In this document: in pieces, positions 34,956 to 44,401 of the stretch
How positions within the stretch are numbered: the stretch's first letter is position 1
Layout: each line of letters begins with the position of its first letter
Assembly: GCA_031296355.1 (NCBI GenBank)
Contig: JARLFX010000077.1
Span: 111,481-175,480 of the forward strand
DNA: 64,000 bases
Origin: Acidobacteriaceae bacterium
Lineage (GTDB): Bacteria; Acidobacteriota; Terriglobia; Terriglobales; Acidobacteriaceae
Direction of reading: 5' to 3'
Notes under the pieces: generated by a model
The model's database searches: none
Told to the model about the DNA's origin: nothing
What the model saw: only the letters and a program-made list of their open reading frames with translations
Translations under genes and position numbers: made by a program

Positions 34956-35750
34956 ATGAAACGACAGACACAGCAACGTATATGGCAAGGCGGCCTTGCT
35001 CTTGCGGCCTTTGTTGTACTGTGGCACATTGCCTCGGTCACAGGATTGTTCGGCAGGGTTTCACCGGAGTATTCTCTGTTTCTCTTGCCGCCACCAAAGG
35101 TTGTGTTTGTAGCTTTAGTGGAAATGGCCCGTAACGGCTATTTGTGGGACCATCTATCGGTCAGCATTGTGCGAGTACTGGTCGGATTCACCCTATCGGT
35201 TCTGATTGCTGTTCCATTGGGGATTGGAATGGCCATTTCCTCTACAACCTATAACTTGGCAGAGCCCTTTGTACGGATCTTCTCGCCTATTCCTGGTGTT
35301 GCATGGGTTCCGCTCGCAATCCTTTGGTTTGGTCTCGGAGATGAAGCCGCAATCTTCATCATCACCGTCGGCTCTATCTTCCCCATCCTGCTCAATACAA
35401 CTCAGGGAGTGCGTGATGTTGACGTCCACCTCATTGATGCGGCCCGTATGATGGGCGCAACTCGCCTACAGATCATCCGTAGAGTGATGCTGCCCAGTCT
35501 GGTTCCATATCTAGTTACCGGTTTTCGAACTGGACTGGGCTTTGCGTGGCGCGTAGTTATCGCCGCGGAGATGGTCGGCGTGCCCAAGGGTATCGGCTAC
35601 ATGCTCACCGTGGGCCGAAGCACCGGCCACACGGAGATCACCATCGTCACCATGGTTGTTCTCGGTGTCATCATGTTCGTCGTGGAGGAAGTGATCTTCG
35701 CTCCTCTCGAAAAGAGTACGCAGTCTTGGCGTCGCGCAGCGTCCGCCTAG
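34956..35750 (+). CDS. ABC transporter permease (SsuC/TauC-like)
   Basis: A 264-residue inner-membrane permease with about six hydrophobic segments. The cytoplasmic EAA loop is clear (DAARMMGATRLQIIRRVMLP SLVPYL, an EAA/DAAR-type motif), and the family text IRVFSPIPGVAW appears as FSPIPGVAWVPLAILWFG. I chose ATG 34956 rather than the longer open frame from 34920. It completes the importer with the two preceding genes. Confidence 0.92.
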   Translation: MKRQTQQRIWQGGLALAAFVVLWHIASVTGLFGRVSPEYSLFLLPPPKVVFVALVEMARNGYLWDHLSVSIVRVLVGFTLSVLIAVPLGIGMAISSTTYNLAEPFVRIFSPIPGVAWVPLAILWFGLGDEAAIFIITVGSIFPILLNTTQGVRDVDVHLIDAARMMGATRLQIIRRVMLPSLVPYLVTGFRTGLGFAWRVVIAAEMVGVPKGIGYMLTVGRSTGHTEITIVTMVVLGVIMFVVEEVIFAPLEKSTQSWRRAASA

Positions 35751-35781
35751 CATAACCATCGATCGGTACTTCAGGAACACA

Positions 35782-36861
35782 ATGAAAGTTCGTCGAATAC
35801 ATCCCCGGAGACTTCTTATGGCTCTTGCCATCGTAGCTGTATCCTCTACCGTCCCGGCAAATTCCGCCACGCAATCAGGGTTGCAGCCGGGCGCGAGCAT
35901 TCCCGCATTTACTCTTGCAGATCAATCCGATACACCGCAGACCTTCGCCTCACTCCGGGGGCCGAACGGTCTCCTCATTCTCTTCAATCGCTCTGCTGAC
36001 TGGTGCCCCTTCTGCAAGTCGCAACTCATTGATCTCGAAGCCGCCCGCCAGAACTTTGAGAGAAAGGGAATTAACGTCGTAGCTGTCACCTACGACTCTC
36101 CCGAAGTTCTGCAGTCGTTCGCTTTGCGTCGTGGCATCCATTACCAGCTTCTCTCCGATCCGGATTCAAGGTTGATTGATGCCTTCGGCATTCGTAATCC
36201 GGAAGCCGTCGGCAACGAAGCCGGCGTTCCGATTCCCAATTACTTTCTCATTGGTGCAGACGGCGTCATTGCAAAACGTCACGCAGAGACGGGTTTGGCC
36301 GATCGCGTGACCGCCAGCTACTTCTACGAATCGATCTTTGGTGCTGGCAGTGCTTTGCCGTTGTCTGCCGCAATCATTCCGCAAACACCTCACGTCAAGA
36401 TCGAGCTATTGCAATCAGACCGTGCTGCTGCCCCAGGCGCACGCATCAGGCTTACTGTTCAGATTGATCCCGGGAAAGGCGCTCATCTCTACGCGCCCGG
36501 CTCTGACCATCTGGGCTATCACTCGGTCCGTCTGCTTCTTGAGCCTTCTTCTCTGTATAGCGTTCATCCAGCAACATATCCCAAGTCGGCGTTGCTGAAA
36601 TTTCCTCAACTACACGAAGAAGTTCCCGTATTTCTGGCTCGAACGGTGATTACCCAGGATGTAGTTGCCATACGTAGTCCGGAAACAATCGCTCAGTTTG
36701 AGAAGAATCCCAATCTCATCATTCGCGGAACGTTTGAATATCAGGTTTGCACCGGCACAACCTGCTTTCCGCCGACAAAGGCGGCAGTTCAATGGCATCT
36801 GGATGTCAAGAGCGGCGATCTGGATTCAGTGCGCGTCCCGGAGAGCCTGCGTAAACCTTGA
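35782..36861 (+). CDS. Exported redoxin fused to a DsbD-alpha-like domain
   Basis: A 359-residue protein with a signal sequence (about 1-29). The AhpC/TSA-type thioredoxin-fold domain (about 33-185) carries C75-P-F-C78 in RSADWCPFCKSQLIDLE. The C-terminal domain (about 205-350) resembles the N-terminal (alpha) domain of the thiol reductase DsbD, with a likely redox pair C323/C328 in YQVCTGTTCFPPTKAAVQW. Such a fusion would pass electrons or disulfides within one periplasmic protein. It may protect or reduce thiol substrates before import (inference). It starts 31 bases after the permease. Confidence 0.85.
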   Translation: MKVRRIHPRRLLMALAIVAVSSTVPANSATQSGLQPGASIPAFTLADQSDTPQTFASLRGPNGLLILFNRSADWCPFCKSQLIDLEAARQNFERKGINVVAVTYDSPEVLQSFALRRGIHYQLLSDPDSRLIDAFGIRNPEAVGNEAGVPIPNYFLIGADGVIAKRHAETGLADRVTASYFYESIFGAGSALPLSAAIIPQTPHVKIELLQSDRAAAPGARIRLTVQIDPGKGAHLYAPGSDHLGYHSVRLLLEPSSLYSVHPATYPKSALLKFPQLHEEVPVFLARTVITQDVVAIRSPETIAQFEKNPNLIIRGTFEYQVCTGTTCFPPTKAAVQWHLDVKSGDLDSVRVPESLRKP

Positions 36862-37087
36862 GCGGAATGGAGGGAGGTCAATTTATTTCAGATGGCCTTG
36901 CTATTGGAACCAACGGAGGACTAACCTGTATGTATGTCTCGATGTCGCTGAAACACCGCCCTGGTGAGAGCTCCGAGCATATGTGTGTCTTGTCCCCGCG
37001 TGTCTTCCCCGCCTGACAGCTCCACTGCCCCGTTCCTGAAATATTAAAACGAACTATCCGGGATTGTTCCCGCAAAAGGAGAATTGT

Positions 37088-38068
37088 ATGGCGCATATTG
37101 CCGCGAATGTAACTGAACTCATTGGTCGCACCCCGTTAGTACGGCTCAACCGTGTAACCGAGGGCCTTCACGCAACCGTGCTCGCTAAGCTGGAGAGCCA
37201 GAATCCTGTCTCCAGCGTGAAAGATCGCATCGGCCTTGCACTGATTGAAGCAGCCGAGAAAGGAGGGAAGATAAAGCCCGGTGAAACTGTACTGATTGAG
37301 CCGACCAGTGGCAACACTGGCATCGCTCTGGCCTTTGTTGCTGCCGTGAAGGGCTATCGCCTGATCCTCACCATGCCTGAAACCATGAGCCTTGAGCGCC
37401 GCGTCCTCCTGCTCGCCTTCGGTGCAGAGATCGTCCTCACGCCTGGCCCCAACGGAATGAAGGGCGCAGTCGCCAAAGCCGAAGAAATCCTTGCTGAGAC
37501 TCCAAATGGTTATGTGCTGCAACAGTTCAACAATCCCGCAAATCCTGCCATCCACTACGCCACCACCGGTCCGGAGATATGGACGGATACCGATGGCAAG
37601 GTAGACATCCTCATCTCCGGTGTGGGCACTGGTGGAACCATTACCGGAGTGGGCAAATTCCTCAAAGAGAAAAACCCTGCATTGAAAGCCATCGCCGTGG
37701 AACCGGTGGATAGTCCCGTGCTCTCCGGCGGCAAACCCGGCCCGCACAAGATTCAGGGAATTGGACCTGGATTTGTTCCCGGCGTGCTCGACACCAAACT
37801 CATTGACGAGATCATCCAGGTGAGCAACGACGATGCCATCAACACTGCTCGCGAATTGCCGTTGAAGGAGGGACTCTTCGTCGGCATCTCATCCGGTGCT
37901 GCAGTTCATGCTGCGCTCCAGGTGGCAGCGCGACCCGAAAATGCAGGCAAGGTCATTGTCGCCATACTGCCTGATTTTGGTGAGCGTTACTTGTCTTCAA
38001 TATTGTTTGAATCGCTGCGCCAGCAGGCGTTGGTGCTCCCGACCGAACAGATAGCAGTTACAGCGTAA
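37088..38068 (+). CDS. cysK: Cysteine synthase (O-acetylserine sulfhydrylase)
   Basis: A 326-residue fold-type II PLP enzyme that makes L-cysteine from O-acetylserine and sulfide. The PLP lysine is K45 (VSSVKDRIG), the phosphate/substrate loop is [10 protein letters not shown], and [17 protein letters not shown] is the second phosphate-binding loop, followed by [15 protein letters not shown] 37088 has AAGGAG upstream. The 226-base gap before it holds no clear gene and could contain a second promoter, but it reads in the same direction as the eight genes before it. It is the biosynthetic end point of the island. Confidence 0.95.
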   Translation: MAHIAANVTELIGRTPLVRLNRVTEGLHATVLAKLESQNPVSSVKDRIGLALIEAAEKGGKIKPGETVLIEPTSGNTGIALAFVAAVKGYRLILTMPETMSLERRVLLLAFGAEIVLTPGPNGMKGAVAKAEEILAETPNGYVLQQFNNPANPAIHYATTGPEIWTDTDGKVDILISGVGTGGTITGVGKFLKEKNPALKAIAVEPVDSPVLSGGKPGPHKIQGIGPGFVPGVLDTKLIDEIIQVSNDDAINTARELPLKEGLFVGISSGAAVHAALQVAARPENAGKVIVAILPDFGERYLSSILFESLRQQALVLPTEQIAVTA

Positions 38069-38091
38069 AGAAGGTGCAACGGCCTGTGGTA

Positions 38092-38121
38092 CGGATATCG
38101 ATACCGCAGGCAATCACGCTG
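38092..38121 (+). terminator. Hairpin downstream of cysK
   Basis: GCCTGTGGTA and TACCGCAGGC pair over ten positions with one G-T wobble, around a ten-base loop. It starts 23 bases after the cysK stop. No T-run follows, so it may be a Rho-assisted end or an RNA-stabilising stem. Confidence 0.45.
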
Positions 38122-38273
38122 ATCTGCTATCACCATGTCCGATTCCCGGTCAGGCAATGGGAGATACTCTGATGAAAAATGCTGTTATCGCCCGTGTAAG
38201 GCAGTACTCGAGCGTTGTAGCTTCCACATGCCAAGACGGTTGTTCAAATGAATGGCGATTTGCATTCATGGAT

Positions 38274-38471
38274 TTAATGCTGTAACGTCCGGCTGGATTC
38301 TATGCGTTGGTGGATCCAGTCTTCAACCTCGCTCTCAACCCAGCCTACCGCTCTTGCTCCTAGTAGGACAGGTTTGGGGAATGCTTCACTGGAGATTCGG
38401 AGATAAATTGAACTTCGGGACAGCCCCGTTCTGGCTATGACTGCTGGCAGGCGTAGAATGGAATTCGACAT
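38274..38471 (-). CDS. AlpA-family excisionase/regulator-like protein
   Basis: A 65-residue DNA-binding protein with the AlpA/MerR-like winged HTH pattern: ILRLPAVIARTGLSRSSIYLRISSEAFPKPVLLGARAVGWVESEVEDWIHQRI. The order (recognition of LSRSSIY, then the FPKPV-LG-R-V-GW-ESEV-WI hallmark) is diagnostic. Start at 38471 is supported by GAGGT six bases before it. AlpA-type proteins act as activators of integrase genes or as excisionase-like factors on prophages and genomic islands. No integrase is next to it, so it may be a remnant marking the right end of the sulfur island. Confidence 0.82.
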   Translation of the reverse strand: MSNSILRLPAVIARTGLSRSSIYLRISSEAFPKPVLLGARAVGWVESEVEDWIHQRIESSRTLQH

Positions 38472-38845
38472 CAACATACCTCATAAACATAATAGACATC
38501 ACATGAATATATATAGTGCTACGTGGAATTTCTGTCAATTTGGACCGCCAATGCGAACAATGCCTGCCAACGCTTGTAGTAATATTTTCTCTGTATTTTC
38601 GGTACAGAAACGCTGATTTCTCTATAGGGGGCAACAATGGGGGCAGGTGCCTGAAAGCGACTCGCCATTCCTTCTTTTATATCAATGCTTTGCGGGTTGA
38701 ATTCGGTAGAGACCAGGCCACCAATACATCCCTTACAATCTGTAACCCAAGCAACTACAGCCGTTATCGTCGGCGTGCGTCACAGGAGCTTCTCCAGAGG
38801 CGTGATACCTTGATTGCAATTTATTTGTAGCCGAGGTCTCGGGAT
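38472..38845. other. AT-rich intergenic region
   Basis: This stretch has low GC with many A/T runs and no convincing gene on either strand. It separates AlpA from the DUF3857 protein and contains the likely promoter of alpA. The composition suggests foreign or relaxed DNA. Confidence 0.6.
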
Positions 38846-41800
38846 ATGTTGCGTCGCGCGCGTGCTGGTGTAGTGCTTGGAGTATTGGCTCTGCTTGCTG
38901 TTCTTCCGGTTCTGGCACAGGCTCCACCATCGCCAATTTCCGCCGGTGCAACCCCCAAACCTGCCCTGCACGAACTCCGCGGCGATCCCTTCAGTGCGAC
39001 GGCCGAAGAACTCTACGCCGCCTCTGCCGCCATGCCGCAGAACCCTGACTTCGATGCGCAGATTCTGCTCTGCGAGGGAACCTACGTCATCTCGGCGCAG
39101 GGCACCCTGCGCTACCAGTTTCGCCTTATCTATCGCGTGGATTCCGCCAACGGCGTAAAGAACTGGTCGGGCATATCCATGAACTGGGAGCCCTGGTATG
39201 AAAAGCCAGCCCAGCTCCATGCGCGTGTATTGCAGCCCGGCGGACACTTCACCGAACTGGACCAGAAGACCATCACCGATGCGCCCGTCAATGCGGAGAG
39301 CAACGATACCTACGCCTCCTCCCACGTCCGCCGCGCGCCTCTGCCCGCGGTCGCAGTAGGTTCCATCGTGGAGCAGGTCTCCGAGGTTGAAGAGATCACG
39401 CCCTACTTCAATGGGGGCTCCATCTATCGCTTTGCGATGTGGGAGTATGTGCCCATCGGCTGTGAGCGGATTACGGTTGAGCTGCCCTCCTCATACCCAT
39501 ACAAAGATCAGTTGCCGAAGCTCGATGGTCTGGTAGTCGACCGCACCGAGTCCAAGGGCGTTCGCCGCACGGTCTATCAGGTCACGTCGCTGCCCGCCTC
39601 GCACGTCTCCGATATCGAACTCGATACCGACAACTTCCTCGGCCCCATGCTGCAGTTTTCTACCGGAGCATCCTGGGCCGCGGTGGCTTCCACCTACGCC
39701 GCGCTCGCCGAGCCGCAGACGAATCTCACCGATGCCCAGTCCATCCTGCCCGAAAATCTCCCGGCAGAGCGCCTGCCGCGCATTCGTGCCATCGTCGCCC
39801 GCCTCCATCACGAAGTGCGTTACACCGGCGTCGAATTCGGAGCCGCGCGCCTCACCCCGCAGAGCCCCGCTGAGGTCGTCAAGCGCCATTACGGCGATTG
39901 CAAGGATAAGGCCACGCTCTTGGTGGCCATGCTGCGCGCCGCCGGCATCCCCGCGAACCTCGCGCTGCTCTCCACCGGCCCCGGCCCCAATGTCTCCCCT
40001 GACCTCCCCGGCATCCATCGCTTCAATCACGCCATCGTCTACGTGCCTGCAGCCGGCAAAGACGCCGCGCTCTGGATCGATGCCACCGCCGAATATTTCG
40101 CCGTCGGCAGCCTGCCCTATATGGACCAGGGCCGTTCCGCGCTCATCGTCTCCGCCAAAACCACCGGCCTCACCACCATCCCCGCCGCTCGCCCCGAAGA
40201 CTCCGTCCTGACCGAGACGCGGACGTTCACCCTGGCGGAATACGGCGCGGCGCATGTGGAGGAAGTCTCCGACACAGCCGGGTCAATTGACGCAAACTAT
40301 CGCGCCAGCTACGGGGCAGATTCCCCCAAGGTTCGCGCCCAGATGGAGGACTACGTCAGTAGCGCGTATCTCTCCAAAAAAATGAAGGCCTTCACCCACG
40401 GCGATCCACTCGACCTCGCCCATCCATTCCAGTTGACGCTTACCGCCGACGAAGCTCATCGCGGTTTCACCGATATGAAAGAGGCGCTCGTTCCGGTCTT
40501 TCCTACTGGAACCGTGTCCAACCTCACGCGCTGGTTTGCCACGGAGCCCACGGTCGTTGGCCCGGATACCTCCGAACTCGTGAAGCGCAACCTCGACTTC
40601 GCACAGAAGAGCCGCGCAGCGAGTTACACCATCCCGCCCTTCATCTCCGAACAGCGCACCCGCGTTCTCATTCCTGTGGGATTCACTCTGCGCTCGTTGC
40701 CGCCGAATCACACCACGGTGATCGGTCCGGCAACGCTCACGGAGACCTACTCTGTAGCCGAGCCCGGCGTCGTCACCGCGACCTTCCGCTTCAACTCCGG
40801 CTCCGGCAAGCTCACCGTCGATCAGGCTCTCGCCATGCGGACTGCCATACTCGAACTGCGCAAGCGCGATTACGTCGGACTCTACTTTGATCAGGCGGGG
40901 GAGAAAGCTCTCGCCGCAGGCCACATCCGCGAAGCTCTCGATGCCGACCGCGCCCTGATCGCCAAATATCCCACCGATGCCCTGCATCACGTGCGTCTGG
41001 CCCGCGCTCTGCTCGAAGCCGGCATCGGCAACGAAGCCCACGATGAAGCGCGCCGTGCCACGGAACTCGATCCAAAATCAGCAACCGCATTTTCAACGCT
41101 TGCATGGACTCTGCAGCATGACGACTTCGGAGAACGATTCCACTTAGGATTTGATCGCGCTGGAGCAATATCTGCTTATCAAGCAGATATCCGGCTTAAG
41201 CCCGACGATAAGGATGAGATATATAACCTTGCCGTCCTGTACGAGCACGACGCACACGGAGTTCGCTATGCGGCAGGGGCTGACATACCGTCGGCGATCA
41301 AGTTATATAAGGATCTGATCGAGCGCACCAAAGACGAAGATCAGGATGCAGTCGCACAGTATCGCGAAAACATGCTGTTTGCATTGCTTAGATCGCAGCA
41401 ATACCTGGAAGTAGATCATCTGCTTGAGGTGTTGCCCTCCAGTTCAGCGCATTCAGCCATCGCCATTGCATCTACTACTGCACAACACGGTACAGCGGCC
41501 GGAATTGCACAGGCAAGCCGGGGCAATCTACAGTCTTCAGAGCGGAACAGCAATCTGCGAATCGCCGCGCTCCACTTGGCTGCGCTCCACCTCTATCCTG
41601 AGGCTGCAGAAATTTTGCAGGCGGGAATTGCAGGGGATGAAAACGCTCCCTCAACCGCGCGCAGGATTGAATACTTCCGCGGAATAACTGCTGCCTCGCT
41701 CGCGCCGTTACCCGTAACCAATCCTGGCTCTCCGGTGCAGGCGCTCCACAATGGACTCCTGAGAGGAAATTTGACCCGTGCGCAATTATCCGCGTTACTT

Positions 41801-43075
41801 AGTCGGCACGGCTATGCTTCAGCTGCAGCGTTTGAGAATGACGTCTCCTCCACAATGCAGTTCCTGGGAGGCTGCCACCTCGAAGCGGAAAATTCTGATA
41901 TCGACGAAGGGGCCTACTGCGACATGGTGTTGGCCAATGTCACCTATCCTTACACTGGTGACGACGTCAACGGTTATGGCGTCATCAAGCAGCGCAAGTT
42001 TGACGCTCCTGTGAACTATTATGTCGTTCGCGAAGATGGCGCGTACCGGATTCTTGCCGCCAGTGGCGAATCCAGAATTCTAGGAAATGCCATACTCTAT
42101 GCGCTTGCGCACAATAATCCTGGACAGGCAAAGGCAATTCTCAACTGGAAACGTGATCTGACACACAAGTCTGGAGATGATGACGATCTTGCCGGCCCGC
42201 TCCTCCCGCGCTTTTGGGCAGTCGGTGGTTCGCGGCCAGGGCAAGACACCGTAAATGGGATGCGGCTGGCTGCAATCTCACTTCTTGCAGGAACAATGGA
42301 TGCAAAACCCTATTTGTCTGAAGTGAGCGATGCGCGGGATAAGGCTACCGGTCAACGGCAAATCGAACTTGATTTACTGCTGGCTTTCGCTGCTCTTGGT
42401 GCGGAGCAGCCCGCGATCGCACTGACCGCAGCAAAGCCACTTTTGGAGCAGTATCCTGACTCGCCGACTGCGCTTAGTCTTGCGGGAAAGGCCTATGCGC
42501 GGCTGGGCGATCCTGGTGCATGGCAAGCGCTATTGGCTACGCAGCTGGCTAGCCGCCCGCAGGATACCGATCTGCTTTGGCAACAAGCGCGCGCTTTCGA
42601 AGCAGCGCATGACTTCAATGCGGCACTGAAATCAGAGCAAGCTATTCTCAATTCTGGCAAGGCCGCTGCCAACGACTACAACTCGTATGCATGGATTGGC
42701 CTCTTCGACGGACATCTTGATGATGCCTCCGTCAAGGCAGCACAGCAGGCAAATGTGATGAGCAACAATAGAAATTTTTCTGAGTTGCACACCCTGGCCT
42801 GTATCTATGCAGCACAAGGACGCACGACCGAGGCGCGCCAAGTGCTTCGGCAGGCGATCGAAGCGACAAATCAGATCACTCCCAACTCAGAGGTCTGGTA
42901 TGCCCTTGGGCTCATCTACGAGCAATACGGTGCCCGCAGCGCTGCACTCACCGCCTACGGCAAGGTGCAGGCGCATGAGTTTGACGATCATACCTACATC
43001 GACCCCGTTGATACCTACGTCCTCGCGCAGCAGCGCATTCATGCCCTCACCGCTTCCGCCGCCGCCGGGCATTAG
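38846..43075 (+). CDS. DUF3857/transglutaminase-like protein with TPR repeats
   Basis: A 1409-residue exported protein. After a signal peptide (about 1-25) come a DUF3857 domain (about 65-260), a transglutaminase-like domain with Cys about 352 (HYGDCKDKATLLVAML), His about 395 (RFNHAIVYV) and Asp about 411 (WIDATAEYF), a further beta-rich domain, and TPR-like helical repeats from about 690 to the end. It is probably periplasmic; such proteins are common in Acidobacteria and Bacteroidetes and lack a known substrate. From about 41070 to about 42880 the base composition falls clearly and then rises again, as if this TPR stretch had been exchanged by recombination. Confidence 0.85.
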   Translation: MLRRARAGVVLGVLALLAVLPVLAQAPPSPISAGATPKPALHELRGDPFSATAEELYAASAAMPQNPDFDAQILLCEGTYVISAQGTLRYQFRLIYRVDSANGVKNWSGISMNWEPWYEKPAQLHARVLQPGGHFTELDQKTITDAPVNAESNDTYASSHVRRAPLPAVAVGSIVEQVSEVEEITPYFNGGSIYRFAMWEYVPIGCERITVELPSSYPYKDQLPKLDGLVVDRTESKGVRRTVYQVTSLPASHVSDIELDTDNFLGPMLQFSTGASWAAVASTYAALAEPQTNLTDAQSILPENLPAERLPRIRAIVARLHHEVRYTGVEFGAARLTPQSPAEVVKRHYGDCKDKATLLVAMLRAAGIPANLALLSTGPGPNVSPDLPGIHRFNHAIVYVPAAGKDAALWIDATAEYFAVGSLPYMDQGRSALIVSAKTTGLTTIPAARPEDSVLTETRTFTLAEYGAAHVEEVSDTAGSIDANYRASYGADSPKVRAQMEDYVSSAYLSKKMKAFTHGDPLDLAHPFQLTLTADEAHRGFTDMKEALVPVFPTGTVSNLTRWFATEPTVVGPDTSELVKRNLDFAQKSRAASYTIPPFISEQRTRVLIPVGFTLRSLPPNHTTVIGPATLTETYSVAEPGVVTATFRFNSGSGKLTVDQALAMRTAILELRKRDYVGLYFDQAGEKALAAGHIREALDADRALIAKYPTDALHHVRLARALLEAGIGNEAHDEARRATELDPKSATAFSTLAWTLQHDDFGERFHLGFDRAGAISAYQADIRLKPDDKDEIYNLAVLYEHDAHGVRYAAGADIPSAIKLYKDLIERTKDEDQDAVAQYRENMLFALLRSQQYLEVDHLLEVLPSSSAHSAIAIASTTAQHGTAAGIAQASRGNLQSSERNSNLRIAALHLAALHLYPEAAEILQAGIAGDENAPSTARRIEYFRGITAASLAPLPVTNPGSPVQALHNGLLRGNLTRAQLSALLSRHGYASAAAFENDVSSTMQFLGGCHLEAENSDIDEGAYCDMVLANVTYPYTGDDVNGYGVIKQRKFDAPVNYYVVREDGAYRILAASGESRILGNAILYALAHNNPGQAKAILNWKRDLTHKSGDDDDLAGPLLPRFWAVGGSRPGQDTVNGMRLAAISLLAGTMDAKPYLSEVSDARDKATGQRQIELDLLLAFAALGAEQPAIALTAAKPLLEQYPDSPTALSLAGKAYARLGDPGAWQALLATQLASRPQDTDLLWQQARAFEAAHDFNAALKSEQAILNSGKAAANDYNSYAWIGLFDGHLDDASVKAAQQANVMSNNRNFSELHTLACIYAAQGRTTEARQVLRQAIEATNQITPNSEVWYALGLIYEQYGARSAALTAYGKVQAHEFDDHTYIDPVDTYVLAQQRIHALTASAAAGH

Positions 43076-43099
43076 CCCGGCAGCAGCGAAGCAGCTAGG

Positions 43100-43705
43100 C
43101 TACATCCCGCCTTGGCCGATATCCGCCGCCGCCGCGGCTTCGCTGCTCTCGTCGATGTACTCTTCCGTGACCTTCTCCAGCAGCCCCTTCGCCGCCAGAA
43201 TAAACTCCACCGCATCGCGCCCTGCACCCTCACCGCCTGCATGGGGCGTAATGTAGTGCGCCGTCTGTTTCACCAGCTCACGCGAATTCTGTACCGCAAT
43301 GGCCAGCCCGCACACCCGCATCACCGGCAGGTCGATAATGTCGTCGCCCACATACGCGATCTCATCCAGCGTAATGCCTTCCTTCGCGATGATGTCGTTA
43401 ATGGCGTTCATCTTGTGTGCCTGTCCCTGGTACACAAACTCCAGCCGCAGATCGCGCGAGCGGATCGCCACCGTCTCCGAAATGCGTTTGGTGATCACGC
43501 CGGTCTTCATGCCCCCCAGCCGCGCCATCGAGATGGACGTGCCGTCATGCGCGCAGAAGCCCTTGGCTTCCACCGTCGCGGGCTTCGCGTTTCCCGTGCC
43601 TGCCGGAGCAGGGAAGAGCCATATCTGGCCGTTGGTCAAGACGCCGTCGACGTCAAAGAGGATTACCTTGATGCGCTTGGCGCGCTCGATTGCTGTGAGT
43701 GACAT
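43100..43705 (-). CDS. HAD phosphatase, KdsC type
   Basis: A 201-residue HAD-superfamily enzyme without a cap domain, most like 3-deoxy-D-manno-octulosonate 8-phosphate phosphatase of lipopolysaccharide synthesis. Motif I is FDVDGVLTNG, motif II is ITKR (GVITKRISE), and motif III/IV is YVGDDIIDLPVM. GLAIAVQNS and QTAHYITPHAGGEGA are typical of KdsC. A short disordered tail follows. The start at 43705 is preceded by GGAGG only one base away, so an upstream GTG is possible. It is transcribed against its neighbours; no other Kdo gene is in the window. Confidence 0.85.
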   Translation of the reverse strand: MSLTAIERAKRIKVILFDVDGVLTNGQIWLFPAPAGTGNAKPATVEAKGFCAHDGTSISMARLGGMKTGVITKRISETVAIRSRDLRLEFVYQGQAHKMNAINDIIAKEGITLDEIAYVGDDIIDLPVMRVCGLAIAVQNSRELVKQTAHYITPHAGGEGAGRDAVEFILAAKGLLEKVTEEYIDESSEAAAAADIGQGGM

Positions 43706-43833
43706 ACCTCCATGATAACCAACCCCCGCAGCCACCGCGAAGTGAGCTGGCGCACAGCAGATTTGCATGGTTCCGTGCCCCCGGCTGGCGTATAGTGGGG
43801 CGGAACGCTGCACCGTGTTCCTGGAGAGCTGCT

Positions 43834-44349
43834 ATGCGCTGGAAACAATGGCTGTTGACCATCGTTCTGCTTCTGGTTGCCGTACTCATCATTGCTTATG
43901 GCCTGGGCAAACGCGTTCCGGTGGAACACACCAGCGTCGCGTCCGTCACCATCGCCGCGCCGCAGCCAAAGGTGTGGGCCCTGCTGGTCAATGTAGACGC
44001 CTATCCCACCTGGCGCACAGACTTGAAATCCGTCGACGAGCTGCCCACTGACACGGGCCGCCGCCGCTGGAAAGAGCACTACAAGCACGCTGACATGTCG
44101 TTTATCCTCGACGACAACCAGCCCATGACCTCGCGCGTGGTGCGCATCGAGCCCGAGGGCGAGGCCTTTGACGGCTCCTGGATCTTCCAGCTCATGCCGC
44201 TTGACGATGGCCGCACCACCGTCACCATCATCGAGCACGGCCACACCTACTCGCCGCTCTACCGCTTCATGATGCACTACATCTTCGGCGAAAACTTCCA
44301 GCAGAAGCGCTACCTAGCAGACCTGCAGCGCGCGGCAGCGGCCAGGTAA
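43834..44349 (+). CDS. SRPBCC-family membrane-anchored protein
   Basis: A 171-residue protein with an N-terminal membrane helix (about 5-24), followed by a START/SRPBCC ligand-binding domain (VTIAAPQPKVWALLVNVDAYPTWRTDLKSV, then EHGHTYSPLYRFMMHYIFG). The domain binds hydrophobic ligands in related proteins; the ligand is unknown here. ATG 43834 is preceded by GGAGAG. It is followed after 52 bases by a DUF5522 gene. Confidence 0.82.
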   Translation: MRWKQWLLTIVLLLVAVLIIAYGLGKRVPVEHTSVASVTIAAPQPKVWALLVNVDAYPTWRTDLKSVDELPTDTGRRRWKEHYKHADMSFILDDNQPMTSRVVRIEPEGEAFDGSWIFQLMPLDDGRTTVTIIEHGHTYSPLYRFMMHYIFGENFQQKRYLADLQRAAAAR

Positions 44350-44401
44350 TCCGGTAAGCGTGAACGTATACAGGAAAACATCTGCTCAGGGAGCCGCTTC
44401 G

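Noticed and set aside
36862..37087. Possible cysteine leader upstream of cysK
   Set aside because: Short frames here contain at most one or two scattered cysteines and no run before a stop, unlike the two accepted leaders.
14867..38202. 14-base direct repeat CGCCCGTGTAAGGC at 14867-14880 and 38189-38202 flanking the sulfur island
   Set aside because: Attractive as attachment sites, but several exact 14-base repeats are expected by chance in 64 kb, and neither copy lies in a tRNA or beside an integrase.
38172..38285. 37-codon frame with a fair ribosome site between cysK and alpA
   Set aside because: It overlaps the 3' end of alpA, has only two separated cysteines and no recognisable pattern; support is too weak.
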